Source of the DNA: DAIOFH01 sp036745875
Lineage (GTDB): Bacteria > Planctomycetota > SZUA-567
Assembly (NCBI GenBank): GCA_036745875.1
Contig: DAIOFH010000033.1
Span: 1-33,506, forward strand
DNA: 33,506 nt
Direction: 5' to 3'
Part shown: one piece after another, positions 25,375-33,124 of the stretch
Position numbering within the stretch: position 1 is the first letter of the stretch
Layout of the letters: the number at the start of each line of letters is the position of its first letter
Translations under genes and position numbers: made by a program
The notes under the pieces: generated by a model
The model's database searches: none
What the model was told of the DNA's origin: nothing
What the model saw: the letters and a program-made list of their open reading frames with translations, nothing else

Positions 25375-26727
25375 ATGTATGCGAAATTCGATTCGACGAC
25401 GAAGGAACTCTGCCTCTTCGCCCTCCCGATGCTTCTCGGCAACATTTTACAGTCGTGTTACAACATGGTGGACATGGCAGTCGTAGGCCAGTTTGTAGGG
25501 CGGGACGGCCTGGCGGCGGTAAGAAACACCTCGATGATTTGTTTTGTCAGTAATTCCCTCTGTATCGGCTTTACCGTCGGCGGCAATGTGCTGGTGGCGC
25601 GATGCCGCGGGGCAGGCAGCCTTGCCGGCCAGCGCGAGATCATCCAAACCCTATTCACCTTGTCCGCCGTCGGCGGCGTTCTTCTGACAGGCCTGAATTA
25701 TGCGTTGTATCCGTTGATGCTCGGTCTGATGAATATCCCGGCCGAAGCCCATCCGTACGCTGTGGAATACATGGATATCATCTGCGCGGGCAACTTTTTC
25801 GTCTTTGGCTACAATGCCCTCTGCGCGGTGATGCGGGGGCTTGGCGATTCCCGCAGGCCGCTCCATTTTATCGCGGTCGCGGCAGGAATTAACATTATCC
25901 TCGATTATCTCCTGGTGGGAGGTTTGCACTGGGGGGTGAGGGGAGCCGCCATGGCGACGGTGTTGTCGCAAGCCGTTTCCTGCGGAGTGGCGCTTGTCTC
26001 CCTGTTACGGCGTAGCGAGGCAAATTATGGCCTTGCCCATCTTTTCAGTCTTCGCGCCATGCTTCATGTCTCCGCCGGAAAATGCGGCCTGTTGCTTCGC
26101 CAGGGCCTTCCCGTTGCGTTCCATTATTCCGTCCTGAACATCAGCTATATTATCGTCACCGCCCTATTCAACGAGTACGGAACGGCGGCTGCGGCTGCTG
26201 CGGGCATCGGCCTGAAAATCAACACCTTCGTCGCCATGCCGTGTTGGGCCATCGGGCAGGCGGTAACCACCTTCGCCGGGCACAGCATGGGTGCGGCAAA
26301 CCCGAACGCCGCCGCCAAAGCGGCGCGTAATGGCATAAAAACCGCCTTGCTCTTTACCGGGGCGCTTCTCGCGCTGATCCACCTGTTTATCCGGCCGTTC
26401 CTTGGCTTTTTTTCGCCCGACCCCGAGGTGGTGGAATTGGGCATACTTTACCTGCGCATTTGTTGTTTCGTCAATTTCATGCCCTATGTTGCAATGTACA
26501 TCCTGGACTCTTTCGCGATTGGGGTCGGTTCGCCGATCTTCGCCACCGCGAACTCCCTTTTCCAGTCGGTGGTGATCCGGCTTGGACTCAGTTTTTATTT
26601 GGGTTTGTGCATGGACAACGGATTCGTCGCCCTGTGCATGGCGGAGTCGGTGTCACCGCTGATACCATGCCTTATCGGCATGGCGTACTTTCGGCAGGGT
26701 GGCTGGCGACGGTGCAGACAAGGATAA
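25375..26727 (+). CDS. MATE-family efflux transporter
   Basis: About 450 residues and 12 predicted membrane spans in two homologous halves. Diagnostic blocks are LFALPMLLGNILQSCYNMVDMAVVGQFVG at the N-terminus, IGFTVGGNVLVARCRGAG, MRGLGDSRRPLHFI and, in the second half, AAGIGLKINTFVAMPCWAIGQAVTTFAGHSMGA. It exports cationic drugs or metabolites by Na+ or H+ antiport in characterised members. The start used is the ATG of MYAKFDSTTKE, with a weak AAGG element upstream; a TTG at 25351 would lie within the terminator U-tract. Its promoter-leader-terminator arrangement suggests inducible expression by attenuation. Substrate unknown. Confidence 0.9.
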   Translation: MYAKFDSTTKELCLFALPMLLGNILQSCYNMVDMAVVGQFVGRDGLAAVRNTSMICFVSNSLCIGFTVGGNVLVARCRGAGSLAGQREIIQTLFTLSAVGGVLLTGLNYALYPLMLGLMNIPAEAHPYAVEYMDIICAGNFFVFGYNALCAVMRGLGDSRRPLHFIAVAAGINIILDYLLVGGLHWGVRGAAMATVLSQAVSCGVALVSLLRRSEANYGLAHLFSLRAMLHVSAGKCGLLLRQGLPVAFHYSVLNISYIIVTALFNEYGTAAAAAAGIGLKINTFVAMPCWAIGQAVTTFAGHSMGAANPNAAAKAARNGIKTALLFTGALLALIHLFIRPFLGFFSPDPEVVELGILYLRICCFVNFMPYVAMYILDSFAIGVGSPIFATANSLFQSVVIRLGLSFYLGLCMDNGFVALCMAESVSPLIPCLIGMAYFRQGGWRRCRQG

Positions 26728-26751
26728 TCCCGAAGACTTTTCAATATTATC

Positions 26752-26779
26752 TTGACGAAGGCAATTTATGATTTATAAT
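26752..26779 (+). promoter_or_regulatory. Promoter of the barrel gene
   Basis: TTGACG (26752-26757), a 16-bp spacer and a consensus TATAAT (26774-26779) predict a start near 26786. The first of three palindromes begins inside the -10 box and the other two cover the initially transcribed region. This is the layout of a repressor-controlled promoter. Confidence 0.75.
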
Positions 26780-26828
26780 GTACGTACATTAACTAAATGT
26801 ATGTACATATTGAAATAGTACGTACTTT
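26777..26828. promoter_or_regulatory. Three palindromes at exact 19-bp spacing, GntR-type operator array
   Basis: AATGTACGTACATT (26777-26790, perfect 14-bp palindrome), AATGTATGTACATA (26796-26809, near-perfect core) and ATAGTACGTACTTT (26815-26828, perfect 10-bp core). Each shares GTAYGTAC, and they start 19 bp apart. They cover the predicted transcription start of the barrel gene, and a GntR/UTRA regulator is encoded next in the operon. A fourth core copy occurs before the HisB-like gene at 28706-28713. Confidence 0.75.
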
Positions 26829-26888
26829 TCATGGCGACCCGCTTGATGGTATTATTTTCTATATAATAATATGTAAAAGGAGATTCCC

Positions 26889-27728
26889 ATGATCTACGGC
26901 GATATGGACAGGAAGCGTAAGCGCGGTATGAAAAAGGTCTGGGATGCCATCAAGGCAGGGGGCGGCAGCACGCTTCTCAGTACCGGCATCACCGGCGACG
27001 ACGCCCGCGTGGCCAAGGCGGTGGTCGATGCCGGCGTGACCCTTCTTGAACCGAACCATCCGGCTGTAGCGTTGGCCAGGGGCTTCGAAAGCGTCACCAC
27101 CATGCATGTCGCGGAACAAGTTCGACATCGCGTTCCCATGCGCGCAATGATAGAGGTGGTGCATGGCGTCAGGAATGTCGTCGGCGACGGCGTCTTCATC
27201 ACGGTCGGCGTTCCCGGCGGCTTTACCGAGATCCAGCCGACCATGATTCTCGAGGACGACATCCGCGAATTGTCCCAGAGCGGCGCGGACGGCCTGCATA
27301 CGCATAAGTGCACCTATGAGGACCTGGATGACGTGCTTACGTTGGCGCACAGGTACGGCATGACAGTGGACGCCTATATCGCCCACCCCGACGACCTCCA
27401 CACCTTCGGAATCGGCGCGTCCAGCCCGGAAGAAGTGGGGAAGATCGCCAGGCGCATGGAAGACATGGGCTGCGACATGATCGGCCTGATGACCGGCATG
27501 AGTTATGAAGGAACCGCGGCAGGTGATATCCCCGCCGTGATCAAGGAGCGCCTGACGGCGTTGGTGGAAGCGGTGAAAGTTCCCACCCTTGCTGAAGGCG
27601 GCATCAATCCGACCAATTTCAAGGCGTTCCGGAATACGGGGGTCAACATCCTTGTCGTGGGCACGTCCATTGACGACCAGGTGAAAAAGGCGGCTGTCGG
27701 CGCGGTGAAGGTTTACCTCGACAAATGA
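26889..27728 (+). CDS. Unknown TIM-barrel protein with ribulose-phosphate-binding-type phosphate motif
   Basis: A 279-residue soluble protein, not recognised as a named enzyme. The alternating beta/alpha pattern is clear. The last two strands, VPTLAEGGINPTNFKAFRNTG and ILVVGTSI, form a standard phosphate-binding site as in ribulose-phosphate-binding barrels (HisA, OMP decarboxylase, 3-hexulose-6-phosphate synthase relatives). The DxKxxD catalytic motif of the decarboxylase/synthase group is not seen. Possible active-site residues are in LEPNHP (about 54-59), GLHTHKCTYEDLDD (about 137-150) and YIAHPDDLH. The ATG has AAAGGAG upstream. It is expressed from an operator-laden promoter and followed by its likely regulator. 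Probable aldolase, isomerase or epimerase on a phosphorylated substrate; the reaction is unknown. Confidence 0.7.
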   Translation: MIYGDMDRKRKRGMKKVWDAIKAGGGSTLLSTGITGDDARVAKAVVDAGVTLLEPNHPAVALARGFESVTTMHVAEQVRHRVPMRAMIEVVHGVRNVVGDGVFITVGVPGGFTEIQPTMILEDDIRELSQSGADGLHTHKCTYEDLDDVLTLAHRYGMTVDAYIAHPDDLHTFGIGASSPEEVGKIARRMEDMGCDMIGLMTGMSYEGTAAGDIPAVIKERLTALVEAVKVPTLAEGGINPTNFKAFRNTGVNILVVGTSIDDQVKKAAVGAVKVYLDK

Positions 27729-27829
27729 AAACCCGCCCGCGTTGCATCGCTTGACTTGGTTTCAATGTGGGATTACCATGCATTGTCATTGCGTACAATC
27801 CATTTTTAAAGCATTTGAACAGGACATGC

Positions 27830-28546
27830 ATGTTTGCTCACGAGAAGGTTTATACCTGGATCAAGGACAATATCGATTCGCAACGCTGGGGCGAAGGCAG
27901 CCGCATCCCCAACGAAATGGATTTGACGCACGAGTTCCAGGTTAGCCGCGACACGGTCAGGAAAGCCCTGGCCAGGTTGAACCGCGAAGGCTATATTTAC
28001 CGCAAATCCGGGCACGGGACCTATGTCAAGCGGCAGAAGTCGGATTATCGCCTGAATACCCTCAGCAGCTTCTCCGAGCAGATGCGTAAACGCGGCCTGA
28101 CGCCGTCGTCGGACGTTCTGGGCATCGAGTCCGGCCCACTGAAAGACGCCCGGATTCGCGGGATTCTGGGAGTTGGAAAAGCGGATACCGTGTATGTCGT
28201 CACCCGCGTGCGCAAGGCGAACAACATTCCCATGGCGTACGAAATGGCGCACGTCAGCGCGGCGGTATGCCCCGACTTTGAATTTTACGTCAAGAAGTAT
28301 GATTCGCTGTTTCAGGTTTACGAGACGGTGTACAAGTATGAAATCGATTTCGGCCGCGTCATCTTGGAAGCGGCCAAATGCCTTGAGCCGGTTTGCAGCC
28401 ACCTCGAATTGCCGCGCAATTCGCCCATTTTGACCATGAATTGCACGACATACCTCATGGATCAAAGGCCTTTATATCACGTGATTTGCCATTACAGCAG
28501 CGAACACTATTTTTTCTCGCAAAATATTCCCCGGAAAATTAAATAG
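27830..28546 (+). CDS. GntR-family regulator, HutC/UTRA type
   Basis: 238 residues. The N-terminal winged HTH (about 1-68) carries EGSRIPNEMDLTHEFQVSRDTVRKALARLNREGYIYRKSGHGTYV-type sequence, the GntR consensus. The C-terminal UTRA ligand domain (about 85-235) has YVVTRVRKANNIPMAYEMAHVS and a terminal YHVICHYSSEHYFF. HutC-type members respond to small metabolites, often sugar phosphates. The ATG at 27830 follows AGGAC; in-frame residues upstream are unlikely to be coding. It lies between the barrel gene and the HisB-like gene, both preceded by GTAYGTAC palindromes, so it is probably their repressor. A weak promoter (TTGACT 27752, TACCAT 27775) may drive it separately. Confidence 0.9.
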   Translation: MFAHEKVYTWIKDNIDSQRWGEGSRIPNEMDLTHEFQVSRDTVRKALARLNREGYIYRKSGHGTYVKRQKSDYRLNTLSSFSEQMRKRGLTPSSDVLGIESGPLKDARIRGILGVGKADTVYVVTRVRKANNIPMAYEMAHVSAAVCPDFEFYVKKYDSLFQVYETVYKYEIDFGRVILEAAKCLEPVCSHLELPRNSPILTMNCTTYLMDQRPLYHVICHYSSEHYFFSQNIPRKIK

Positions 28547-28668
28547 CTGACTTCCGGCCCGTCTTTTCATATGATTAAACGGAGTTTTGCATAGTTGAAC
28601 AAGGATCAGTCTTGCAGTGGCTACGGGACAGATGTTTTCATTTTGCAAAACTTCCGCGATTTATTGCG

Positions 28669-28758
28669 TTTTAAATAATAGTTGACCCTTCCCTGCCGCT
28701 TTTCGGTATGTACCAGTTGTGCCGTAAAACGCAACAAGGAACCAACCATTATTTAAAA
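28669..28758 (+). promoter_or_regulatory. Leader of the HisB-like gene with competing inverted repeats and an operator core
   Basis: TTTTAAATAATAGTTG (28669-28684) pairs with CAACCATTATTTAAAA (28743-28758) with one mismatch. The overlapping TTGCGTTTTA (28664-28673) pairs perfectly with TAAAACGCAA (28725-28734). The two stems exclude each other and the outer one ends about 13 nt before the Shine-Dalgarno. Inside lies GGTATGTACC (28705-28714), sharing the core GTATGTAC with the operators of the barrel gene. TTGACC (28682-28687) with TATGTA (28707-28712) is a weak candidate promoter that this operator would cover. Confidence 0.5.
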
Positions 28759-28783
28759 AGCGCCAGGGAAAGGGAGAATGAGT

Positions 28784-29371
28784 ATGTCGGAAAGACAGGC
28801 TACCACCACCGGCTCCACCGGGGAGTCCACCGTCACTGTCCAACTTAATGTGGACGGCAAGGGAGAATGCCGGATTTCTTCCGGAATCGGCTATTTTGAC
28901 GCCCTGCTTCGCATGTTTGCGCACCACGCCAAATTCGATATCAAGGTGGATGTCGAGGTCGATGACAAACTCGAAGCGCATATGGTGGAAACGATTGGCC
29001 ATTGCCTTGGCCTGGCGCTGACAAAAGCGTTGGGAAACAAGAAGGGGATCACCCGTTTCGCGTTCTCGATCGTCCCGCTGGAAGAGGCCCTGGCCAGGGT
29101 GGTCCTGGACCTGTCCGGACGGCCGTATCTTGTCTGGAACGTCCCCATTCCCGTGGATAGCCTCGGCTCTTTCGATTCCTATCTCGGGTTGGAGTTTATG
29201 CGGCGCTTCGTCATGGCCGGCGGCATCAACATGCACGTCGACCTGCTCGAACCCGGTTCTCCGCACCATGTGTTTGACGCCATCTTCGTGGCGGTGGGAC
29301 GGGCAATCGGCGATGCGGTCGCCCTGGATCCACGTGAAAAAGGCATTCCATCCTCGAAAGGGGTGCTGTAA
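28784..29371 (+). CDS. HisB-like (imidazoleglycerol-phosphate dehydratase) paralogue with altered metal site
   Basis: A 195-residue protein colinear with IGP dehydratase from an N-terminal GESTV to the C-terminal IPSSKGVL, including EALARVVLDLSGRPYLVWN. Canonical FDHM reads FDAL, so the His is Ala40. The HHTVED motif reads AHMVET, so the first His is Ala65 while His66 and Glu69 remain. The second HH pair is kept (SPHHVFDA), with Glu changed to Asp. In characterised IGPDs these His residues bind the two manganese ions, so normal catalysis is doubtful. No other his genes are present. The start at 28784 has GGGAG at 7 nt, while the ATG at 28778 is too close to it. It is probably repurposed for a related phosphate substrate. 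Confidence 0.85.
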   Translation: MSERQATTTGSTGESTVTVQLNVDGKGECRISSGIGYFDALLRMFAHHAKFDIKVDVEVDDKLEAHMVETIGHCLGLALTKALGNKKGITRFAFSIVPLEEALARVVLDLSGRPYLVWNVPIPVDSLGSFDSYLGLEFMRRFVMAGGINMHVDLLEPGSPHHVFDAIFVAVGRAIGDAVALDPREKGIPSSKGVL

Positions 29372-29487
29372 CGGTTGGGCATTTGCCATCTGTGCTGAGT
29401 GACACGGAAAAAAAGGCCAACGGTCTGCGGCTCTCGATATCACCATTCACGAAAAAACCTGTTGATTAGTTAGGGATTATCCGACTG

Positions 29488-29546
29488 TACACGATTATTT
29501 TTCAAAATGGCATGCTACAATCGCGACTTTGAAAAATAATCATGTA
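29488..29546. repeat. 19-bp inverted repeat between convergent genes
   Basis: TACACGATTATTTTTCAAA (29488-29506) and TTTGAAAAATAATCATGTA (29528-29546) pair with a single mismatch around a 21-nt centre. It lies between the HisB-like gene (+) and the secreted protein gene (-). It lacks a GC-rich stem and a U-tract, so it is not a classic terminator. It could be a small palindromic element, a bidirectional Rho-type stop or a binding site. Confidence 0.6.
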
Positions 29547-29608
29547 TGGTCACAGAATTCCTTTAAGTGTTTCAGGATGACGGGATTAATTCGAAAACGC
29601 GGCTGGCT

Positions 29609-30946
29609 TTATTTCCGCCTGCCCTGCTCGGGCATGGGGAAATAAGCCTTGTTCATGAAGATATTTTCATAGATCGTGACGCCGCGACTCTTGGCGATCT
29701 CGATCAGGCTGTTGTCGATGTCGGCGGTGGTCCAGATTTCGAGGCCTGTGGCTTTGAACGCCATGGCTTCCCTGATCATCTCGTCGAAAGATTCAGTGGC
29801 ATGGCTCCAGGGACGGATCGTGTCGGCCAGGAAGAAGAAGCGGAACACGCCGTCCTGACCGATCGAGGCGAAGAAGTGCCTGTAGGGTACGAACGCGCCG
29901 AGCTTGCCGAGACGGTTGTGGTAGAATGCATACAGCCGCAGTTCGGTCGCCATGAGGTCGGCCATCTCCGGCGTATTGACGCGGGAGAGGATGTCCAGCA
30001 CCCTATCCAGGCCTTGCACTCCGGCCATGTCCCGCATGTCCTTCCCGATATAGGCGATTTCGCGGGGAGTGTAATTGGGGTTGTACAACAGGCGGCCAAG
30101 GGGATTGCTGCGGTCCTCGCGGTCCATGTTGAAAATGGGGGCCAGGTTTATGCCGATCTGTCGGCGCAGGTCATAGGGACCCTGGTCTCGGATGAGGATT
30201 TCCGTTTCTTCGTCGCCGAACATCGGGTTGGCCCGGTCCAGAATGCTCAACCCGTAGGGTACGATCCATGACGTCAGGGAACCGAGTTCCTTGATCTGGG
30301 AGAGTTCGGTGAGGATCGCCTTGAGGTCCGGGTTGTCGGTATAGACGTCGATGCCAAGCTGGTAGGCCATGGCGCGGCGGATATCGCCGGCCGGTCCGGA
30401 ACCGAGGTTTGACCGGTCGATGCCGCGTTCGTCGTCGCCGACCTTCGGGTCTGCGCCAACGGCGCGTTCGACCGACCGGCCCATGCTGCGGAACGACTCG
30501 CCCATATTTTTCATGCTGACGCCGGGATGGGTGACAAGGTTCCCGATGCCTTTGCCGATGCCTTTGAAAACGCCGCCGACGCCGGAGGCGAATTCCTTGC
30601 CCTTGTGTTTCTTTTTCAATTCCTCGATCACCGCAAGTTCGCGACACAGTTTAATAAGGTTCAGTGTCGAGCCGACCATATAGTCGCGGTCGACCCCCTG
30701 CACATAATAAAAATAGCTGTATCCGGAGGCGACGACTTCCGGATCGATTTCATAGTATTCGGTCTTGGTCGGCAGGCTGGCGAGGATGGGGATTGTTTCT
30801 ATGCGCACCACTTCGAAGGGGATGTCGTTGCCGGCTTCAGTCAGCCAGGGCATGGCCTTGAGACTGCGGCCTATCGCGGCGGATTCGCCCGCGTACGCCG
30901 GGATGGCGAAGAGAGAGAGCAAGAGGATCGTGGAAAAGATGCGCAT
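29609..30946 (-). CDS. Unrecognised secreted protein
   Basis: A 445-residue protein with a clear Sec signal peptide (MRIFSTILLLSLFAIPAYA-GES) and AAGGAG before the ATG. I do not recognise a family. Visible features are a central Gly-rich amphipathic segment, SGVGGVFKGIGKGIGNLVTHPG (about 115-137), that may contact membranes, followed by SFRSMGRSVERAVGADPK. The acidic C-terminal half has many Arg/Asp pairs and no cysteine-rich or repeat structure. The end (ARSRG-like IAKSRGVTIYENIFMNKAYF) suggests an alpha/beta fold. It is predicted to be periplasmic or exported. It stands alone between the HisB-like gene and a chemoreceptor gene. Confidence 0.75.
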   Translation of the reverse strand: MRIFSTILLLSLFAIPAYAGESAAIGRSLKAMPWLTEAGNDIPFEVVRIETIPILASLPTKTEYYEIDPEVVASGYSYFYYVQGVDRDYMVGSTLNLIKLCRELAVIEELKKKHKGKEFASGVGGVFKGIGKGIGNLVTHPGVSMKNMGESFRSMGRSVERAVGADPKVGDDERGIDRSNLGSGPAGDIRRAMAYQLGIDVYTDNPDLKAILTELSQIKELGSLTSWIVPYGLSILDRANPMFGDEETEILIRDQGPYDLRRQIGINLAPIFNMDREDRSNPLGRLLYNPNYTPREIAYIGKDMRDMAGVQGLDRVLDILSRVNTPEMADLMATELRLYAFYHNRLGKLGAFVPYRHFFASIGQDGVFRFFFLADTIRPWSHATESFDEMIREAMAFKATGLEIWTTADIDNSLIEIAKSRGVTIYENIFMNKAYFPMPEQGRRK

Positions 30947-31066
30947 AGATTCTCCTTATGAGACGGGCAATAAATGGAGTTTTGCAAATGTGATGGTACC
31001 GGGTCGAGAACAGCGAGCCTCCCGTCCTGTAATACCGTTTCCAGTTGAGATTTTCCGTTCCTGCTT

Positions 31067-31155
31067 ACCGATTTCAGTATGTTATCTTCCTGCTGGAGCC
31101 CCCGTTGACTGGGGAACCGCAAAGGTGCTAACGGAAATTCTCTACTGAAATCGGT
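31067..31155. repeat. 89-bp segment bounded by perfect 13-bp inverted repeats
   Basis: ACCGATTTCAGTA (31067-31079) and TACTGAAATCGGT (31143-31155) are perfect inverted copies bounding 63 bp without a gene. The segment lies between the chemoreceptor stop and the start of the secreted-protein gene. The inner sequence also contains CCGTT/AACGG. A miniature inverted-repeat element is possible, but no target-site duplication is evident. A regulatory stem is the alternative. Confidence 0.5.
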
Positions 31156-31183
31156 ATAAAACCTCGGGTTCACGGGCAAATGA

Positions 31184-32980
31184 TCACCTCACCTGCGTGG
31201 TCGGCCGCTTGCGCATAAGCATTTCCTTGCCTTTCGCCGGGTCGTCGGAGTAGAGACGGAATTGCTCCATCATCTTCCTGAGGCCTTCCGCCTGGCGCAG
31301 AAGCGCGTTGGCGGCGGAAGCGGTTTCCCCTGCGGTGATGGTGTTGTGCTGGGTGACGCGGTCGATCTGCGACAGGCCGTTGGCGATTTGGCCGATGCCT
31401 TGGGATTGTTCGTTGGAGGACTTGGCGATTTCGCGGAAAAGGTCGGCGACCCTGCCGGCGTTGGAGACGACTTCCCTCAGCGCCTTGTCCGTGTGCTCGG
31501 CCAGCTGCGCGCCTTTTTCGATTTTTTCCACTGTCTGTTCGACCATCACAGCCGTTTCCTTTGCCGCCTTGGCGCTCCTGCCGGCAAGGTTCTTCACTTC
31601 GTCCGCGACGATGGAGAAGCCGCGCCCGTGGTGGCCGGCGCGGGCCGCTTCGACAGCGGCGTTCAGCGCCAGGAGGTTCGTCTGGAATGCGATGTCGTCG
31701 ATCAGCTTGACCACCTTGGCGATCTGGGCGCCGATGTCGTGGATGTCGTTCATGGCGGCGATCATCTCGGCGACGGCGTCGTAGCCGCGGTCGGCGGCCT
31801 TGCGGCTGGCGGCGGCGAGTTTGTCCGCTTCGTCGGCGGAAGAGGCGTTGGCGCGGGTTTTTTGCCCTATCTGGGAGATGGAGGCGGAGATTTCCTCCAG
31901 GGACGACGCCGTTTCCATCGCGCCCTGGGACAGCGACTGGCTGGCGTTGTTGATGGCTCCGGCGCCCAGCGTAACCTGGCTGACCGCGCTGTCGACCTTC
32001 ATCAGCGCCTCCTTGGTGACGTCGAGCATGCCTTTTACCGCCATCCCGAGCTCGTCCTTGGTGGACCTTAGGGTGACGGAGGAGGTATAGTCGCCGTTGG
32101 CCATGGCACGGGCGATGGCGACCTCCATGCGCTGCGATTCTATCAGTTGCTGGATGGCGCGGGCGAGAAGGCCCGTTTCGCCGTCGAGGGCGAGAAGGCT
32201 TGCGTCGACATTCTCGCGCAGGTTGCCGTTGGCGACCTGCGCGATATAATTGACGCCCTTGAGTATGGGATTGGTGATGCGAATGGAAAGCCAGATGGAC
32301 AAGAGGACCGCGAGTATAAATGCCGCGACGACCATCCCGACCTGCCAGCGTGTGCTGACCTGTGTGGAGTGCAACGACGACGACACCGCCTGGACCGCGC
32401 CTTCGTTGATGATTTCGATAAGGCTGCGCAGCTCGACGACCGTGCGGTCGCGCTTCGGCTGGACGACTTCAAAGGCGAAGGACTGCGCTTCGTCCGCGAG
32501 GCGGTTGAACTGGCGGCCGGCGCGCAGGCCCTGGCTGATGAGGACTTCGAGTTCGGACATTTTATCGGCGAACTCCCGGCGGGACTGCTTGAGGTCCGTC
32601 CACGACTCGGTGAAGATGAACCAGGCGTTGCGTATTTCCTCCGACGTCTCCATTTTGTCGAATTCGGCGGCGGCAATATCGGCTTTTTGTTCCGCTTCGT
32701 TCATGTCGGCGTAGAGCTGCTGGCGTTCTTCCGCCTTGTAGAGCTGGCGGATGAGGAGGGTGCGTTCGGCGGTGACGATGGAGGATTCCGCTTCCATCAT
32801 GCGATTCAGGATCAGAATCGCCTGGATGTTGTTGTCCCGCAACTTTTTTATGTTTTCTTCCAGGCTGCGCAGAGGAATGAGGCTGATTATGCCCGCAACC
32901 AGTGTGATAAGCGAAATCCCAATGAAGCTGGCTAAAAGTTTCGCTTTGATGCTAGGCAATAAATGTTTCAGGTAATTCAT
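31184..32980 (-). CDS. Methyl-accepting chemotaxis protein
   Basis: 598 residues. TM1 is at about 15-35, then a periplasmic all-helical sensor of about 175 residues (likely four-helix-bundle/HBM type), TM2 at about 213-233, HAMP following, and the cytoplasmic signalling domain at about 320-580. The hairpin tip IDDIAFQTNLLALNAAVEAARAG, followed by GRGFSIVADEVKNLA, is the hallmark that binds CheA/CheW. Glu/Gln-rich heptads on either side can be methylated. The ATG has AGGG upstream. No CheR-binding pentapeptide is seen; the tail is KRPTTQVR. The ligand is unknown, and no chemotaxis gene adjoins it. Confidence 0.95.
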   Translation of the reverse strand: MNYLKHLLPSIKAKLLASFIGISLITLVAGIISLIPLRSLEENIKKLRDNNIQAILILNRMMEAESSIVTAERTLLIRQLYKAEERQQLYADMNEAEQKADIAAAEFDKMETSEEIRNAWFIFTESWTDLKQSRREFADKMSELEVLISQGLRAGRQFNRLADEAQSFAFEVVQPKRDRTVVELRSLIEIINEGAVQAVSSSLHSTQVSTRWQVGMVVAAFILAVLLSIWLSIRITNPILKGVNYIAQVANGNLRENVDASLLALDGETGLLARAIQQLIESQRMEVAIARAMANGDYTSSVTLRSTKDELGMAVKGMLDVTKEALMKVDSAVSQVTLGAGAINNASQSLSQGAMETASSLEEISASISQIGQKTRANASSADEADKLAAASRKAADRGYDAVAEMIAAMNDIHDIGAQIAKVVKLIDDIAFQTNLLALNAAVEAARAGHHGRGFSIVADEVKNLAGRSAKAAKETAVMVEQTVEKIEKGAQLAEHTDKALREVVSNAGRVADLFREIAKSSNEQSQGIGQIANGLSQIDRVTQHNTITAGETASAANALLRQAEGLRKMMEQFRLYSDDPAKGKEMLMRKRPTTQVR

Positions 32981-33124
32981 GTCGTCACCCTTTTTTGTCT
33001 AGAAGAGGAGCGCCATACCGCAAGGTTCGCTGAATACCGGCAATCCACCCTGCCAGCGAGAACGTTCATTGGCCGAGCGTTTGTGTGCCGAATATTTCAG
33101 GTGACTTCGATATAAATCACTGTT

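Noticed and set aside
28784..29371. Part of a histidine biosynthesis operon
   Set aside because: No other his gene is nearby, metal-binding residues are changed, and the neighbours are a GntR regulator and an unrelated barrel protein.
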